From XYA12-FULL-58-9 sp001798605 (lineage in GTDB: Bacteria > Myxococcota > XYA12-FULL-58-9): 64,000 bases of DNA. The stretch lies in assembly GCA_036736205.1 (NCBI GenBank), contig DAINMX010000006.1, positions 1 through 64,000 of the forward strand, given 5' to 3'. Made by a program: the position numbers and the translations under genes. Each line of letters opens with the position of its first letter. The first letter of the stretch is position 1. The notes beneath the pieces were generated by a model. The model ran no database searches, was not told where the DNA came from, and saw nothing but the letters and a program-made list of their open reading frames with translations. Below, one piece after another: positions 51,663 through 61,601 of this stretch.

Positions 51663-54080
51663 TCAGTCTGAGTGAGTTTCGCCACTGCGCTTGCTGGCCA
51701 AGTCTCTTTGACATTGTTCGAGCAGGCTCTTCGTCGCCGGCCCGTCCTCGTCGATGAGCTCCACTCGGAACCGTTGTGCCCGAAACGACGTCAGATCGCG
51801 GGCGGGCATCACCTGGGGGTCACGGTCGAAGACCGTATTGCGGCACGAAGAATCCGCCAGCACTGATAGCGCGCGACCGCGATGGTCGAGCAGGGCCAGG
51901 GTTTGCCGCCGGCATGGGTGGCCGCAGTCGCGCTTCGTGTGTCCACCTGACAGATGCTTGGCAAAGAGACAGTACTCGGTATGAAAAAGAGGAACGCGCC
52001 ATCGCAGTGGCACCTCGACAGCGCCGGCGGGGAGGTCATTGATCAAGGCCGCGAGCTGTCTCGGCTCGAGGTCGTACGACAAAGTCAGACTTACGAGACC
52101 TTGCTCGAGAAAAAGTTGCGCGGTCAGACTGTTGGCGACGTTCAGCGAAAAATCACCTCGCAACGAAAGCCCCGGTGCTTCGCTGCGGCACCAGCCGAGG
52201 GCGCCGAGGCAGCGCACGAGAAGTCCATCCGGTCCAAGACTCGCCAGGCGTCGCAAAGATTCCTCGTCGCCCGGCTTGTGGATTCGTGGTGTTGCCAAGA
52301 GTACGCACGCGCCATGATGGCGACAGAGCTCGACGGCCCTCGTGGTCGATGAGAGATCGGGGAGATCGAGATAGAGCTCCTTCGTGCTACATTGAAGAAC
52401 GGCCTCGACCTGCTGAGGCGAGCGGCAAAGAGGCACAATCGCCGGGGAGGACGCACCTTCACTCGCGGTAGAGGATTCTGCCCGAGTCTGCGCGGGCATG
52501 AGCGACACGGAATCTATTTGATGCACTTCGTACGTGGGCGACGGGATCCCTTGCGCTTCGAGCGCCGTGACGAGAGCGCGACGCAGGCGTTTGATTGATG
52601 CGGGGCTGATGCCGACCGAGCCTTCGACTCGGAAGTCGAGAGAATGCAGCTCGAATTGCGTTGCGCCGAAGGCGGCAAGCTTCTCGGTCAATATGGCAGG
52701 GGTGAGTCCTCTACCATGGGCGGCGCAGAGCAGTTGATCACTCTCGACGGTGGCAGTCCGTCCTAGTTCATCGTCCGCTGACACTGCAAGTGGCGAGCCC
52801 TCGCGCCCAGTCACCTTCAACCGGATGGTTATGCGGCGCTTCGTTTCGGCCACCTTCTTCAGACGGCGTTTGATGGCGCTGTCATGGGATTTCCACAGTT
52901 CATTGCCGGGTTTGACCAGGGCGAGGTTAGGTCCGGGGTCGCCGAAGCGGATATCCCACAGGCCGTCTCGCTCGGGCCCCATGGAGAAGATGCCACCGCG
53001 TGGCTCGTCTCCTTCTGGATCTCCCTGGCCGAACAGCATCCAATCCCCCGGTCGAAGCTCGGGAGCATCAGGCACCGGTCGAACAAACACCGAAAAGCCA
53101 CGTACCGACTCGACCGTGCCGACCAACAGACCGCGGTGTCCGGGGTAAAGACCGTGACACAGCTGCTGGTGGTTGGGACCGTCCAACCAGCCGTGGGTGA
53201 AACCGCGATTGAAGGTGAAGGCAAGATCCTCCACGTCGGCGCGAGTGAGAACGGAATCGGTGAGTCCTTCTTCTACGGCATCAATGACCTTGCGGTACTT
53301 CTCCACTGCCGCGGTAACGTAGTCCGGTCCCTTGTAACGACCTTCGATCTTGAAGGAGCAGACACCGGCTTGCGCCAGAGCCTGCACGCGATCGTAGGCT
53401 GCGAGATCCTTGGGGGCGAGAAGGTAACGTTCTTGGCCGAGATGCGTGGGTTTGCCATCGATTTGCAGACCATAGGCCATGCGACAGGGTTGGGCGCACA
53501 AACCACGATTGGCGGAGCGCCCATTCCCGGCGGCGCTCGCCAGACACTGACCGCTGTAAGAGATGCACAGGGCTCCGTGCACAAAACACTCGAGCTCGAC
53601 TGGCACCGTTGTGCGAAACCTGTCGATCTCAGCAAGCGAGAGCTCGCGCGGTAGAACGACCCGCGAGACGCCGAGCTCAGCTACGAATCGTGCGGCTTCG
53701 GGTGAGCTCACGGTCATTTGTGTAGAAGCGTGCAAAGGCAGGTTTGGCACGAGCGTGTGACAAAGGCGAGCGAGCCCGAGATCTTGCACGATGACAGCGT
53801 CGGCTCCTGCTTGCGCCACTTTGCACACGAGGTCACGGGCCGTCATGAGCTCGTCGTCGAAGAGCAACGTATTGAGTGTGACGTAGCCGCGCACTCCCGC
53901 TCCGTGCAAAAAGGCGAAAGTGTCACCGAGCGTTTCGACCGGGATGTTGGTGGCTTTGGCACGGGCGTTGAATCCTGCGGTGAGACCAAAATAGACCGCG
54001 TCTGCACCGGCAGCCACAGCAGCTCGCAAGCAATCGTCGTCACCCGCCGGGGCCAAAAGCTCGAGTTGCAGCTTCACCAC
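51663..54080 (-). CDS. U32 family peptidase-like protein (RlhA type)
   Basis: About 805 residues. LELLAPAGDDDCLRAAVAAG opens a TIM-barrel. ECFVHGALCISYSGQCLAS is the U32 signature, and NRGLCAQPCRMAY adds Cys ligands. A DUF3656-like middle (about 375-560) and a second C-terminal half with CGHPCRRQ follow. Long U32 proteins with this layout include E. coli RlhA, which hydroxylates 23S rRNA C2501 using prephenate and an iron-sulfur cluster. Protein hydrolysis is not shown for this group. The start is GTG 54080 with GGAG seven bases upstream; TTG 54119 is possible. Confidence 0.85.
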   Translation of the reverse strand: MVKLQLELLAPAGDDDCLRAAVAAGADAVYFGLTAGFNARAKATNIPVETLGDTFAFLHGAGVRGYVTLNTLLFDDELMTARDLVCKVAQAGADAVIVQDLGLARLCHTLVPNLPLHASTQMTVSSPEAARFVAELGVSRVVLPRELSLAEIDRFRTTVPVELECFVHGALCISYSGQCLASAAGNGRSANRGLCAQPCRMAYGLQIDGKPTHLGQERYLLAPKDLAAYDRVQALAQAGVCSFKIEGRYKGPDYVTAAVEKYRKVIDAVEEGLTDSVLTRADVEDLAFTFNRGFTHGWLDGPNHQQLCHGLYPGHRGLLVGTVESVRGFSVFVRPVPDAPELRPGDWMLFGQGDPEGDEPRGGIFSMGPERDGLWDIRFGDPGPNLALVKPGNELWKSHDSAIKRRLKKVAETKRRITIRLKVTGREGSPLAVSADDELGRTATVESDQLLCAAHGRGLTPAILTEKLAAFGATQFELHSLDFRVEGSVGISPASIKRLRRALVTALEAQGIPSPTYEVHQIDSVSLMPAQTRAESSTASEGASSPAIVPLCRSPQQVEAVLQCSTKELYLDLPDLSSTTRAVELCRHHGACVLLATPRIHKPGDEESLRRLASLGPDGLLVRCLGALGWCRSEAPGLSLRGDFSLNVANSLTAQLFLEQGLVSLTLSYDLEPRQLAALINDLPAGAVEVPLRWRVPLFHTEYCLFAKHLSGGHTKRDCGHPCRRQTLALLDHRGRALSVLADSSCRNTVFDRDPQVMPARDLTSFRAQRFRVELIDEDGPATKSLLEQCQRDLASKRSGETHSD

Positions 54081-54278
54081 ATTACCACTCCAGCTGACGG
54101 CGTTCGGCCCACTCGCCAACGTCGCTGTTCATACATGGCATGGATATCGTTGAACAGAACAAACGCGCATCGGGCATTGCCGCGGTATGTCCTCGAGTGA
54201 GGTCTCGAGTCGACAGCCGTTGATGCCTGCCGTTGACAATGGGTCACCCGTAACATGCTGAAATAATAAGCATTTGCG

Positions 54279-54295
54279 TTGGCACGAAACCAGCA
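54279..54295 (+). promoter_or_regulatory. Sigma-54-like promoter of Cys-rich repeat gene
   Basis: TTGGCACGAAACCAGCA fits YTGGCACGRNNNTTGCW except for the TT of TTGC (CA here). GG (54281-54282) and GC (54293-54294) are exactly ten bases apart. Direct repeats GCCGTTGA at 54216-54223 and 54229-54236 and two CTCGAG palindromes nearby could be activator sites. Confidence 0.5.
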
Positions 54296-54352
54296 TAAGG
54301 GGTCGCAATGACTCGCGCAATGAACATGGGATTGCCAAAAGGAGACGACCCA

Positions 54353-55889
54353 ATGTTGAATACGATATCGAAGATGGTTCTTGGGGTGTGTACGTTGGGC
54401 CTTTGTGCCTGTGGACTGGACGCAGCGCCCCCAGAGCAAAATCCCCAGGACAAGAAGACTACCCTTAAGCTTACTCGTCTTGAGGACGGCAACCTCGAGT
54501 ATTGCAATGCCGCCGGGGAGTGCAAAACCCTTCCCTATGATGGTGCCTGCGCCGTCATCGAGGTCGACATCAATGAAGCGACGGGTAACACCTGCGAGCG
54601 TTGCATCACCGCTGAAGGCGAAGCCATCGACCAGGGGTGCAAGGACACCAGCATTGGTTGCGTGCTCGTGACCTTGCCCGATCCCGACTGCGTTGTTTGC
54701 GCCTACGTTGAAGGTGAGGTGATCTTCTCCACCTGCGAAGTCACCGACACCGATCCCGTGTGCCGCACAGACGCTGATTGCCAGGACAATGACGGTCAGT
54801 CCGGCTTCTGTGTCGAGGGGCAATGCCATTATCAACCAGGCTGCGGCGATGACGGCGACTGTCCTCCAGGCTTTATGTGCGTTTATGCCGCGAGCGGCGA
54901 TTGGGGAGATTACGGTTCCTGTGTTCCCCGCCAGGTCGGCTGCTGGGATGACGGCGATTGCCCAAGTGATATGTATTGTGAGTCTTTTTGTGGTGATGCG
55001 GTCCGAGAGGTTGAGTGCGCCACGGATGCAGATTGCTTCGACGGTTCTCGCTGCTACGACGGTCTGTGTGGGGGGGGAGGGGATTCCCCCATGCCCGCAT
55101 GCGACGGTATCTGCATGCCACGGTTCGAGGACCCCTGCCAGAATTTCCGCTGCGACCAGGGCGCTCATTGCGAAGTCATCTGTTGGGATGTCGCTGCGGC
55201 TGACGACATCGAAGCTCGGTGTGATGAGGGTGAAGACTGCGGTGGTTGTCAGCCGGTGTGCGTGTCCGATCCCGAGATTTGCTACGGCGATGAGGACTGC
55301 GAACCCGGTTTCACCTGTGAGATGTTGTGTTACGAAGGCGAGCCTGTGGATTGCACCGACGGCGCGGGCCGATTCGCCGCCGATTGCATGGCACCGTACC
55401 CCTGCGAAGGCGTCTGCGTACCGCAATACGTAGATCCCTGTGAGGATGTGGACTGCGCGGACGGCCAGCACTGCGAACTCTCTTGCGACTGGTCCAACTG
55501 CGCGGAAGGCGATTACTGCGGGGATTGTTATCCCCTGTGTGTTGACGATCCCGAGATTTGCTACAGCGATGAGGACTGCGAACCCGATTTCACCTGTGAG
55601 ATGTGGTGCTACGAAGGCGAGCCTGTGGATTGCACCGACGGCGAGGGCCGATCCGCTGCCGATTGTATGGCACCCTCTCCTTGCGAAGGTGTCTGTGTAC
55701 CGCGATACGTAGACCCCTGCGACGACGTCCGTTGCCAGCAGGGCGAGCACTGCGAAGCCTACTGCTTCTACGGTACCTGTGCCGCCGGTGAGTACTGCGG
55801 CGAGCAGTGTGTGGCCGAGTGCATACCTGACGATCAGTTCTGCTGGTCTGACGACGACTGCATTGAGGGCCAGGTTTGCGAGATCTACG
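54353..55889 (+). CDS. Cys-rich repeat lipoprotein, 3' end lost in assembly gap
   Basis: At least 512 residues. ATG 54353 has AAGGAG eight bases upstream. Signal ends TLGLCAC. The first 200 residues hold Cys-rich modules of the CRTDADCQDN and CGDDGDCPPGFMC type. From about residue 305 a 93-residue unit (start EICYGDEDCEPGFTCEM) repeats, almost unchanged in the second copy; a third begins at 55832 and runs into the N run. It resembles Myxococcota-type surface Cys proteins. A G8 run lies at 55070-55077. True end unknown. Confidence 0.8.
55268..55889 (+). repeat. 93-95 residue tandem repeats in Cys-rich gene
   Basis: Units begin at 55268, 55547 and 55832 (periods 279 and 285 bases). The first two copies are nearly identical for about 180 bases, then diverge; the third is more distant and truncated by the N run. 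Such repeats are a plausible cause of the assembly break. Confidence 0.8.
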
Positions 55890-55989
55890 NNNNNNNNNNN
55901 NNNNNNNNNNNNNNNNNNNNNNNNNNNNNNNNNNNNNNNNNNNNNNNNNNNNNNNNNNNNNNNNNNNNNNNNNNNNNNNNNNNNNNNNN
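55890..55989. other. Assembly gap of 100 N
   Basis: Exactly 100 N. Unlike the first gap, the flanks share no repeated end sequence. True length unknown; it removes the end of the Cys-rich gene and the start of the carbamate kinase gene. Confidence 0.9.
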
Positions 55990-56907
55990 GGCCATGCTTT
56001 CATCGGCAAGGGCGAGCGCGGCACCGTCCAAGACCACGAGAATAACGCGACCAGCATCTGCGAACGCCTGATGACACTCATCGAGCGCGACTACGCCATT
56101 GTCATTGCCCATGGCAACGGACCGCAGGTGGGAAACCGTCTGCTCGCCACCGAGCGCCTGCGGGATGAAGTGCCGCCCATGCCACTCGACGTGCTGGTCG
56201 CCGAGACTGAAGGAAGCCTCGGCTATTTTCTCCAGCAGGCACTCCTTAATCAGCTACGTCGCCGAGAGGCCAAGCGCTACGTCGTCACCGTCGTCACTCA
56301 GGTGTTGGTCGACAAAGATGACCCTGCCTTTGCCCAACCATCCAAACCCATCGGGCCTTTTCTCGAGAAGGCGCAGGCTGAAGAACGTGCCGAACGCGAC
56401 GGTTGGAAGATCGTTGAGGACGCCGGTCGAGGTTGGCGGCGGGTCGTTGCGTCTCCCATGCCCATCAAGGTCATTCAACATCGGATGATTCGCGATGCAA
56501 CGATGCAAGGACACATCGTCATTGCCTGCGGCGGAGGAGGCATTCCCATCTTCAAGAACGCCAAGAATGACTATGAGGGCATCGAGTGTGTCATCGACAA
56601 AGATCTCACCGCGGCCGTACTTGCCAATCAGATCGGCGCTGAGCTCTTGATCGTGTTGACTGCGGTCCCGAAGGTCTATCTGAACTTTGGCAAGCCCGAG
56701 CAGCATGCCCTCGGGGCGGTAACGTTGGAGGAGATCGAGCGCCATATCGAAGAGGGTCACTTTCCCCCGGGCTCGATGGGGCCAAAGATTGTGGCCGTCC
56801 ACAACTTCTTGAAACAAGGAGGGCGTCGCGCACTGATCACCGACCCGGAGCACCTCGTCGATGCCCTCGATGGCAAAGCGGGGACCCACTTCGTCGGGCG
56901 TTTGTAG
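55990..56907 (+). CDS. arcC: Carbamate kinase, 5' end lost in gap
   Basis: 306 residues present; about 10-12 N-terminal residues (the usual VVALGGN start) lie in the gap. The fragment opens GHAFIGKGE, then AIVIAHGNGPQVGN, LGYFLQQAL, ACGGGGIPIF, CVIDKDLTAAVLANQIGAEL and FPPGSMGPKIVAV, all typical of carbamate kinase. It makes ATP from carbamoyl phosphate, as in arginine deiminase pathways. No arcA/argF partner is visible nearby. A beta-barrel-like gene starts four bases after the stop. Confidence 0.9.
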   Translation, partial: GHAFIGKGERGTVQDHENNATSICERLMTLIERDYAIVIAHGNGPQVGNRLLATERLRDEVPPMPLDVLVAETEGSLGYFLQQALLNQLRRREAKRYVVTVVTQVLVDKDDPAFAQPSKPIGPFLEKAQAEERAERDGWKIVEDAGRGWRRVVASPMPIKVIQHRMIRDATMQGHIVIACGGGGIPIFKNAKNDYEGIECVIDKDLTAAVLANQIGAELLIVLTAVPKVYLNFGKPEQHALGAVTLEEIERHIEEGHFPPGSMGPKIVAVHNFLKQGGRRALITDPEHLVDALDGKAGTHFVGRL

Positions 56908-56911
56908 GCCT

Positions 56912-58303
56912 ATGTTGAGCTTTGTTCTTACCTTGTGTGTCATCCAGGGGGCCGTGAACGCGAGCACCGTGGGGGAAGTGTTTAATGATGGGCGTGACGC
57001 TTGGTCCCTGCATGACCAGAAGCTGATGAACCGTCAGTTGCGCAAGCAGATCGACAACGAGGACCAGAGTTTCCGAGTCGGCCGCGATCTCGGAATTGTT
57101 ACTGTGGCGGCAGACGGTGGCATTGGTGCCCAGGCCGCCATGCCCAATAGCGCACTCAGTCGCTTCCACGGATTCTTTCTCCTCGATACCTACTGGGCGT
57201 TGCAGGTATTGCAGGGCCTCGATGTCAACCTCAACCTCAACATCCTCAATCCCAGCGCCAGTGATGGCTATCGCTTCAGTAGCCAAACCAACGCTGGAGT
57301 TGGTCTGCATCTGCATCGCGAAGTGGCGACCATCGCTGGTGCGCCGCTTACCCTCGATTTTGTCGGTATTGATCTCGATGTGGTGACTCTCGGCCAGGGG
57401 CTGCTCATCGAGCGGGTTCCCCTCGAAGGCCATGCTGCCAGTCTCGACTATCGCGGCGTCGAGTTGCGCGAGCTCTTTGCTGGGCGGTCGTTTTGGTTTG
57501 ATGATGACGTTCAGACCCTTTCTCTGAGTGCGCTCGATGGTGCAATCGAGATGTTGGCCGTGATTTGGTTGACCGACGACCTGCTCCCCGGAATGGCCTC
57601 CAGCTTTCAGGTTGAGTCCGACCCAGAGGTTACGGTGCCACGTGTTGCGGCCTACTATTTAGGCGCGTCTGCCGAGCTCGAGCTCGATGAACACTTGCGG
57701 GTGGCAGTCGAGTATTCGGGAAGGGTGCGACCGCCAGTACTCAAGAATGCGGTCATGGCTCGAGTGGATCTGCTCTATCGTGACTTGTTGCCGACCTGGC
57801 GCCGCGTGGCACTCCATGTGGGCTATCAGTTTCGTTTCTATCAACGGGGATTTGGTCCACGCGATACGTTGGTGACGCCCACCGGGCTTCCCAATCTGCC
57901 GACGCGTGAGGATGCCTATGTCACAAACAGCATCGAGTACTTCGCTGTGTCGAAGTATTTTGATCAATGGTCCCACACGGTCATGGCTGAGGCAGATGTT
58001 TCCGTTTTCGCCAACCTGGAGCTTTTTGGTGAAGCGGAGTACTGGTTGCGTGCGCTTGACGATCCCAAGCCTGGCAGCAAGCGGGTCGCCTATGTCGACA
58101 GATTTGGTCGCGCGCCGGGTCAGAACGACGAGTTCTACTACAAGATCGGACTGCGCTGGTTGCCATGGGGGGACCTGCCACATCGAATGAGTGTGTTTGC
58201 GGGAAACAAGTTCGTCGCCAGCCTCTACGACGCCACCATTCCAGATTCACGTCGATTTGATCACGATCCGCTCATCGGCGTGGAAGCGGAGGTGTTCCTA
58301 TGA
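56912..58303 (+). CDS. Secreted or outer-membrane protein, beta-rich
   Basis: 463 residues. A 17-residue signal ends in GAVNAS. The rest is alternating beta strands with many aromatic ends (VALHVGYQFRFYQRGF, HTVMAEADVSVFANLELFGEAEYW), and it ends in LIGVEAEVFL with Leu last, which suggests an outer-membrane barrel. No family recognised. It overlaps the next gene by four bases. Confidence 0.65.
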   Translation: MLSFVLTLCVIQGAVNASTVGEVFNDGRDAWSLHDQKLMNRQLRKQIDNEDQSFRVGRDLGIVTVAADGGIGAQAAMPNSALSRFHGFFLLDTYWALQVLQGLDVNLNLNILNPSASDGYRFSSQTNAGVGLHLHREVATIAGAPLTLDFVGIDLDVVTLGQGLLIERVPLEGHAASLDYRGVELRELFAGRSFWFDDDVQTLSLSALDGAIEMLAVIWLTDDLLPGMASSFQVESDPEVTVPRVAAYYLGASAELELDEHLRVAVEYSGRVRPPVLKNAVMARVDLLYRDLLPTWRRVALHVGYQFRFYQRGFGPRDTLVTPTGLPNLPTREDAYVTNSIEYFAVSKYFDQWSHTVMAEADVSVFANLELFGEAEYWLRALDDPKPGSKRVAYVDRFGRAPGQNDEFYYKIGLRWLPWGDLPHRMSVFAGNKFVASLYDATIPDSRRFDHDPLIGVEAEVFL

Positions 58304-59415
58304 GAGTCGTTGCCGTCGCTGCCGTCTCTACCGTCGTTGCCTTGGGAGGGTTGTCGACAGCCTGTGCGGTGACCGAGCAAGAGCACATGGTGGGCTCTTC
58401 AGTCGAGGTTCGGTGGAGCATTCCCGAAGACATGAGGTTGACGGTGCCACTTCGCTGGGCCGTCGTGTGGCCTGCGCGTGTCGCGGAAGCAGCGGGCGCA
58501 GAGGGAGCAGAGGGCGAGGGCGCAGAGGACGAGTCGATAGGTTTTGCCCTTGTGGCCGACGGGTTGGTGATCTCCGAGGTCTTCGACATTCCCCTATCAG
58601 TGCCTGACGCTTCGTTGTGGACTGCGGCAATGCCGGTGGAGTCGCTGTTGCTCGGTGGCAAGCTGACGACGGTCTGTTATCGTCCCAGGATTTTGCTCTA
58701 TCTCGACCATGACCACTCCGGCGGTTTTGCACCGTCCTTTTTCGGTGGCGCAGGTGAAGATCAGGTTGTGGCCATCGATGGTGACGGCGGCTCAATATGC
58801 TTTCTTCCGGACCTCGAGAGTGCATTGCAGGGCGGTGGCCTGGAGTTCACCGATACGTATTATGCCATGACCGATCGTCGTTTCACTCCGTTTGTGCGGG
58901 TCATCGCTTACGGTGCGGATTTGTTGATGGACAGGGAAGTGTCGCCCCTCGAGCTCCGGCTCGCAGACTCTCCGGTTCCTGGTATGGACCTCGCTTGTAT
59001 GCGCGCCGTCTATGGGAGTCGCTCGCCGAGCATCTTTGCCACCAGTCGGGTGTCGGCATTTGTGGACACACCGTTGGAGACGGGAACATTCTGCGGGCCG
59101 ATTTTCCCTGAGTGTCAGGCAATCTCCTTCGAAGCCATGGACATCCCCGATGTATCGTCTTTGGACAACGGAACGGACCTGCGGGTCGCCCAGTGCCGCA
59201 CCGCCGAGCGCGTCGAGGTCTTGGTGGTGCAACAGGCCCGTCTCGAGTGTGAAGACTGTTCCTGTTTCACGGTGGCGCACTCGGACGTCTATTTTGCTGA
59301 ACCTTCTGCGCTTCCGTCATGGTGGCCGTGTGGCGACACAGTTTTGGTTTGCGAGTCAGACTTGCCCCTCTACACACTCGATCCGCAGTGTTTGCAGGAA
59401 CCAGCGAGCGAATAG
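58300..59415 (+). CDS. Predicted lipoprotein/secreted protein of unknown function
   Basis: 371 residues. Signal ends GLSTAC, so it may be a lipoprotein. A low-complexity segment rich in Ala/Glu/Gly (about 65-80) is followed by a domain with LDHDHSGGFAPSFFGGAGED and Cys-containing loops (ECEDCSCF). It overlaps the preceding barrel-like gene by ATGA, so the two probably work together. Otherwise unrecognised. Confidence 0.65.
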   Translation: MRVVAVAAVSTVVALGGLSTACAVTEQEHMVGSSVEVRWSIPEDMRLTVPLRWAVVWPARVAEAAGAEGAEGEGAEDESIGFALVADGLVISEVFDIPLSVPDASLWTAAMPVESLLLGGKLTTVCYRPRILLYLDHDHSGGFAPSFFGGAGEDQVVAIDGDGGSICFLPDLESALQGGGLEFTDTYYAMTDRRFTPFVRVIAYGADLLMDREVSPLELRLADSPVPGMDLACMRAVYGSRSPSIFATSRVSAFVDTPLETGTFCGPIFPECQAISFEAMDIPDVSSLDNGTDLRVAQCRTAERVEVLVVQQARLECEDCSCFTVAHSDVYFAEPSALPSWWPCGDTVLVCESDLPLYTLDPQCLQEPASE

Positions 59416-59497
59416 AAGGACAATGACGGGCGCTAACCTTGCGACACTGTAGCCACCGTTGTGAAAATGCTGTAGCTTGAAGATTGGAGGTGGCGCG

Positions 59498-59743
59498 ATG
59501 ACCGATCCCGCCCTGTTAAAACGGATAACCTCAAGAGCGGATGTGTTTGGCGGCAAGCCCATCATTCGTGACATGCGAATTTCGGTTGAGCTTATCCTCA
59601 GCCTGCTTGCACAAGGCGAACCTACCGAGGCTATCCTAGAAGACTACCCCGACCTCGAGCCCGATGACATCAAGGCCTGCCTTGCCTACGCCCATGCTGT
59701 CATTGCCCGCGACAGTCTCGAGCCCATCTCCGTCGCTGGCTGA
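59498..59743 (+). CDS. DUF433 antitoxin
   Basis: 81 residues. ITSRADVFGGKPIIRDMRI and LILSLLAQGEPTEAILEDYP are the DUF433 signature, a winged-helix DNA-binding antitoxin. The Shine-Dalgarno is GGAGG. Its TGA overlaps the ATG of the toxin (TGATG). It would repress its own operon and neutralise the toxin. Confidence 0.9.
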   Translation: MTDPALLKRITSRADVFGGKPIIRDMRISVELILSLLAQGEPTEAILEDYPDLEPDDIKACLAYAHAVIARDSLEPISVAG

Positions 59744-60090
59744 TGCGTTTTCTCGTCGACCGCTGTGCGGGCCGCAGATTGGCCCAGTGGCTGCGTGACA
59801 TCGGTCACGATGTCGTCGATGCGCAGGAGGTCGGACCCGATCCTGGCGACCAAGCACTCCTCGAACAGGCAGCAAAGGACAAACGTGTTTTGGTGACTAT
59901 TGATTCAGACTTTGGTGAGCTCATCCACCTTCACGATATGCCCCACAGCGGCCTGGTCCGGTTACCAGATGTGCCCGCAAGCCAACGCATCGGCCTGATG
60001 CAACAGGTTCTCGACAAACACGAGACCGCCTTGGAAGCAGGTGCGATTGTCACGGTGGGTCGTGGGCGCCTTCGCATCTCCCGCCGTTGA
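59743..60090 (+). CDS. DUF5615 PIN-like toxin
   Basis: 115 residues. MRFLVDRCAGRRLAQWLRD and VTIDSDFGELIHLHDMPHSG are the DUF5615 pattern, a PIN-like nuclease fold with Asp residues at the expected sites (D6 and the DxDF pair). DUF433/DUF5615 form a common type II module. It converges on the HATPase-PilZ gene. Confidence 0.88.
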   Translation: MRFLVDRCAGRRLAQWLRDIGHDVVDAQEVGPDPGDQALLEQAAKDKRVLVTIDSDFGELIHLHDMPHSGLVRLPDVPASQRIGLMQQVLDKHETALEAGAIVTVGRGRLRISRR

Positions 60091-60143
60091 CGGGACAGAT
60101 ATCTGACACGGCGACAGTGGTTCGCCCTCAGCATTACCGCGCG

Positions 60144-61355
60144 CTACTGCACGGCGTAGTTGCCCTCCGGAGGAGTCTTGCGAAACAGAGTCGGATCCGG
60201 AGCCGAGGACTCATATCTGATGCCAAGGCCATGACAGCGATGAGCTTGGCTGTAACCGATCCAGCGAGTGTTGCAGTTGACGCGGATAGGCGCTCCCTCA
60301 GGGGAGTAGAGGGTGACAACAATCGGGTCTCCGACATTGAGTCGAGCATTGTCCTGTGTTTGCAGAAATACTCCGCCGGGAGAGATGTCGCGGATTCGGC
60401 CGGTGCCGTGGGAACCTGCGAAGGAATAGCTCGCCTTGAAATTGACGACCTCTCGTTCATGCTGCCGCCGGGCCTGTCGGCACGGTTGGGCCACGCACAG
60501 GCTGAGGGTTGGGGCTGAAGCCATGAATGCCCGGCGTCGCTCTCCCAGGCGACGCAGTACAATGATCTCGGTGAGCTCTCCGGGCACGATGTTGATCACG
60601 AGATGGGTGGCATTTTGCAGCAACATGAAAAAACCGAGTCCTGCGCCGCCGGCTTTGTCCTCGGGAGCTACCTTTTCTCCTTGGTGACAACGACTCAGAC
60701 AATTGACCACAGTCTGCGGCGGCAAGGACCCATAGGAATCCGCAACAGCAAGGGCTGCAAACGTTTCGTCGATCGCGATTCTTACGCGCACTGGGCGCGG
60801 GGAGACGATCTTGTCAGAGCGGTTACGAGCGGCATAGAAGTGCTCACCGTTGGCGCACGGCGCGTTGTAGATGGCGTTGGTGTAGAGCTCATCGAGAACC
60901 GTCGACAGGTTGTCGCGGATGAACGGGTGGGCATTGGCAGCTTCCAGCAATCGATCGGCCTGGGCGATGATGCCGGATTTTTCGTCGGAACGTTGACCGA
61001 GAAACTCGTGAACGTCCGCGTTCGGTGAAACCAAGTCTTCCAGAAACAGGAGCCTATTTTGTCGAGCAATCTGTCCGACAACCGCAGCCACGGCTTGTCG
61101 ATCAATCTCCGGTTGTGTGCCCAATAGACAACGAACCGATGGGTCGGCGAAGGGATTGGTTTGGCGCTGGGTGCGAGTACCCGGCCACAGTTGAATCACC
61201 GGGGCATCAACCTGGAGGGGTTTGCCGTCACTGAAGATGATCATCGGCGCGGTTGTCTGCTCTGAGGTCTCGATGCCGAGATTGTGCAGAGCTGCGACCA
61301 GCTGGGTCTTCGCCACACCCGCCTGCATATCCACCAACGCCAACTTTGTGCTCAT
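60144..61355 (-). CDS. HATPase-like and PilZ domain regulatory protein
   Basis: 403 residues. Residues 1-115 are unassigned, perhaps a receiver-like fold. Residues 150-270 resemble an anti-sigma/histidine-kinase-type ATPase: N box VLDELYTNAIYNAP, then LAVADSYGSL and GGAGLGFFMLLQNA. Residues 295-395 resemble PilZ, with QHEREVVNFKASY and RIRDISPGGVFLQT carrying the RxxxR and DxSxxG binding motifs for c-di-GMP. The pairing suggests c-di-GMP control of a switch protein. Start ATG 61355 is the first Met before the conserved region. Confidence 0.75.
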   Translation of the reverse strand: MSTKLALVDMQAGVAKTQLVAALHNLGIETSEQTTAPMIIFSDGKPLQVDAPVIQLWPGTRTQRQTNPFADPSVRCLLGTQPEIDRQAVAAVVGQIARQNRLLFLEDLVSPNADVHEFLGQRSDEKSGIIAQADRLLEAANAHPFIRDNLSTVLDELYTNAIYNAPCANGEHFYAARNRSDKIVSPRPVRVRIAIDETFAALAVADSYGSLPPQTVVNCLSRCHQGEKVAPEDKAGGAGLGFFMLLQNATHLVINIVPGELTEIIVLRRLGERRRAFMASAPTLSLCVAQPCRQARRQHEREVVNFKASYSFAGSHGTGRIRDISPGGVFLQTQDNARLNVGDPIVVTLYSPEGAPIRVNCNTRWIGYSQAHRCHGLGIRYESSAPDPTLFRKTPPEGNYAVQ

Positions 61356-61601
61356 CGTTCGTGTGCCTCTGTGACAACATTCAGCAAGAATCGATCCAAC
61401 GAGGGCCTGACAAAAAAGCATTGAAAAACAACAAGGAGCGAACAGGCTTTGGTGGTATGTGTAAACCGGTGCACATGCACGGGGGCACCCATGCCACATG
61501 TCACATTCCCATAAACATCTGTTTCAGCGGTGCTAGAGTTCATGCAGGTTTTCATGATCTCGACGAGCGAATCGAGCGCACTGTCAGCTTGGGAGGAAAC
61601 C

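Noticed and set aside
54074..55750. 558-codon minus-strand ORF opposite the Cys-rich gene
   Set aside because: It is a shadow frame produced by the repetitive coding sequence on the plus strand. No conserved motif, and it overlaps two supported genes.
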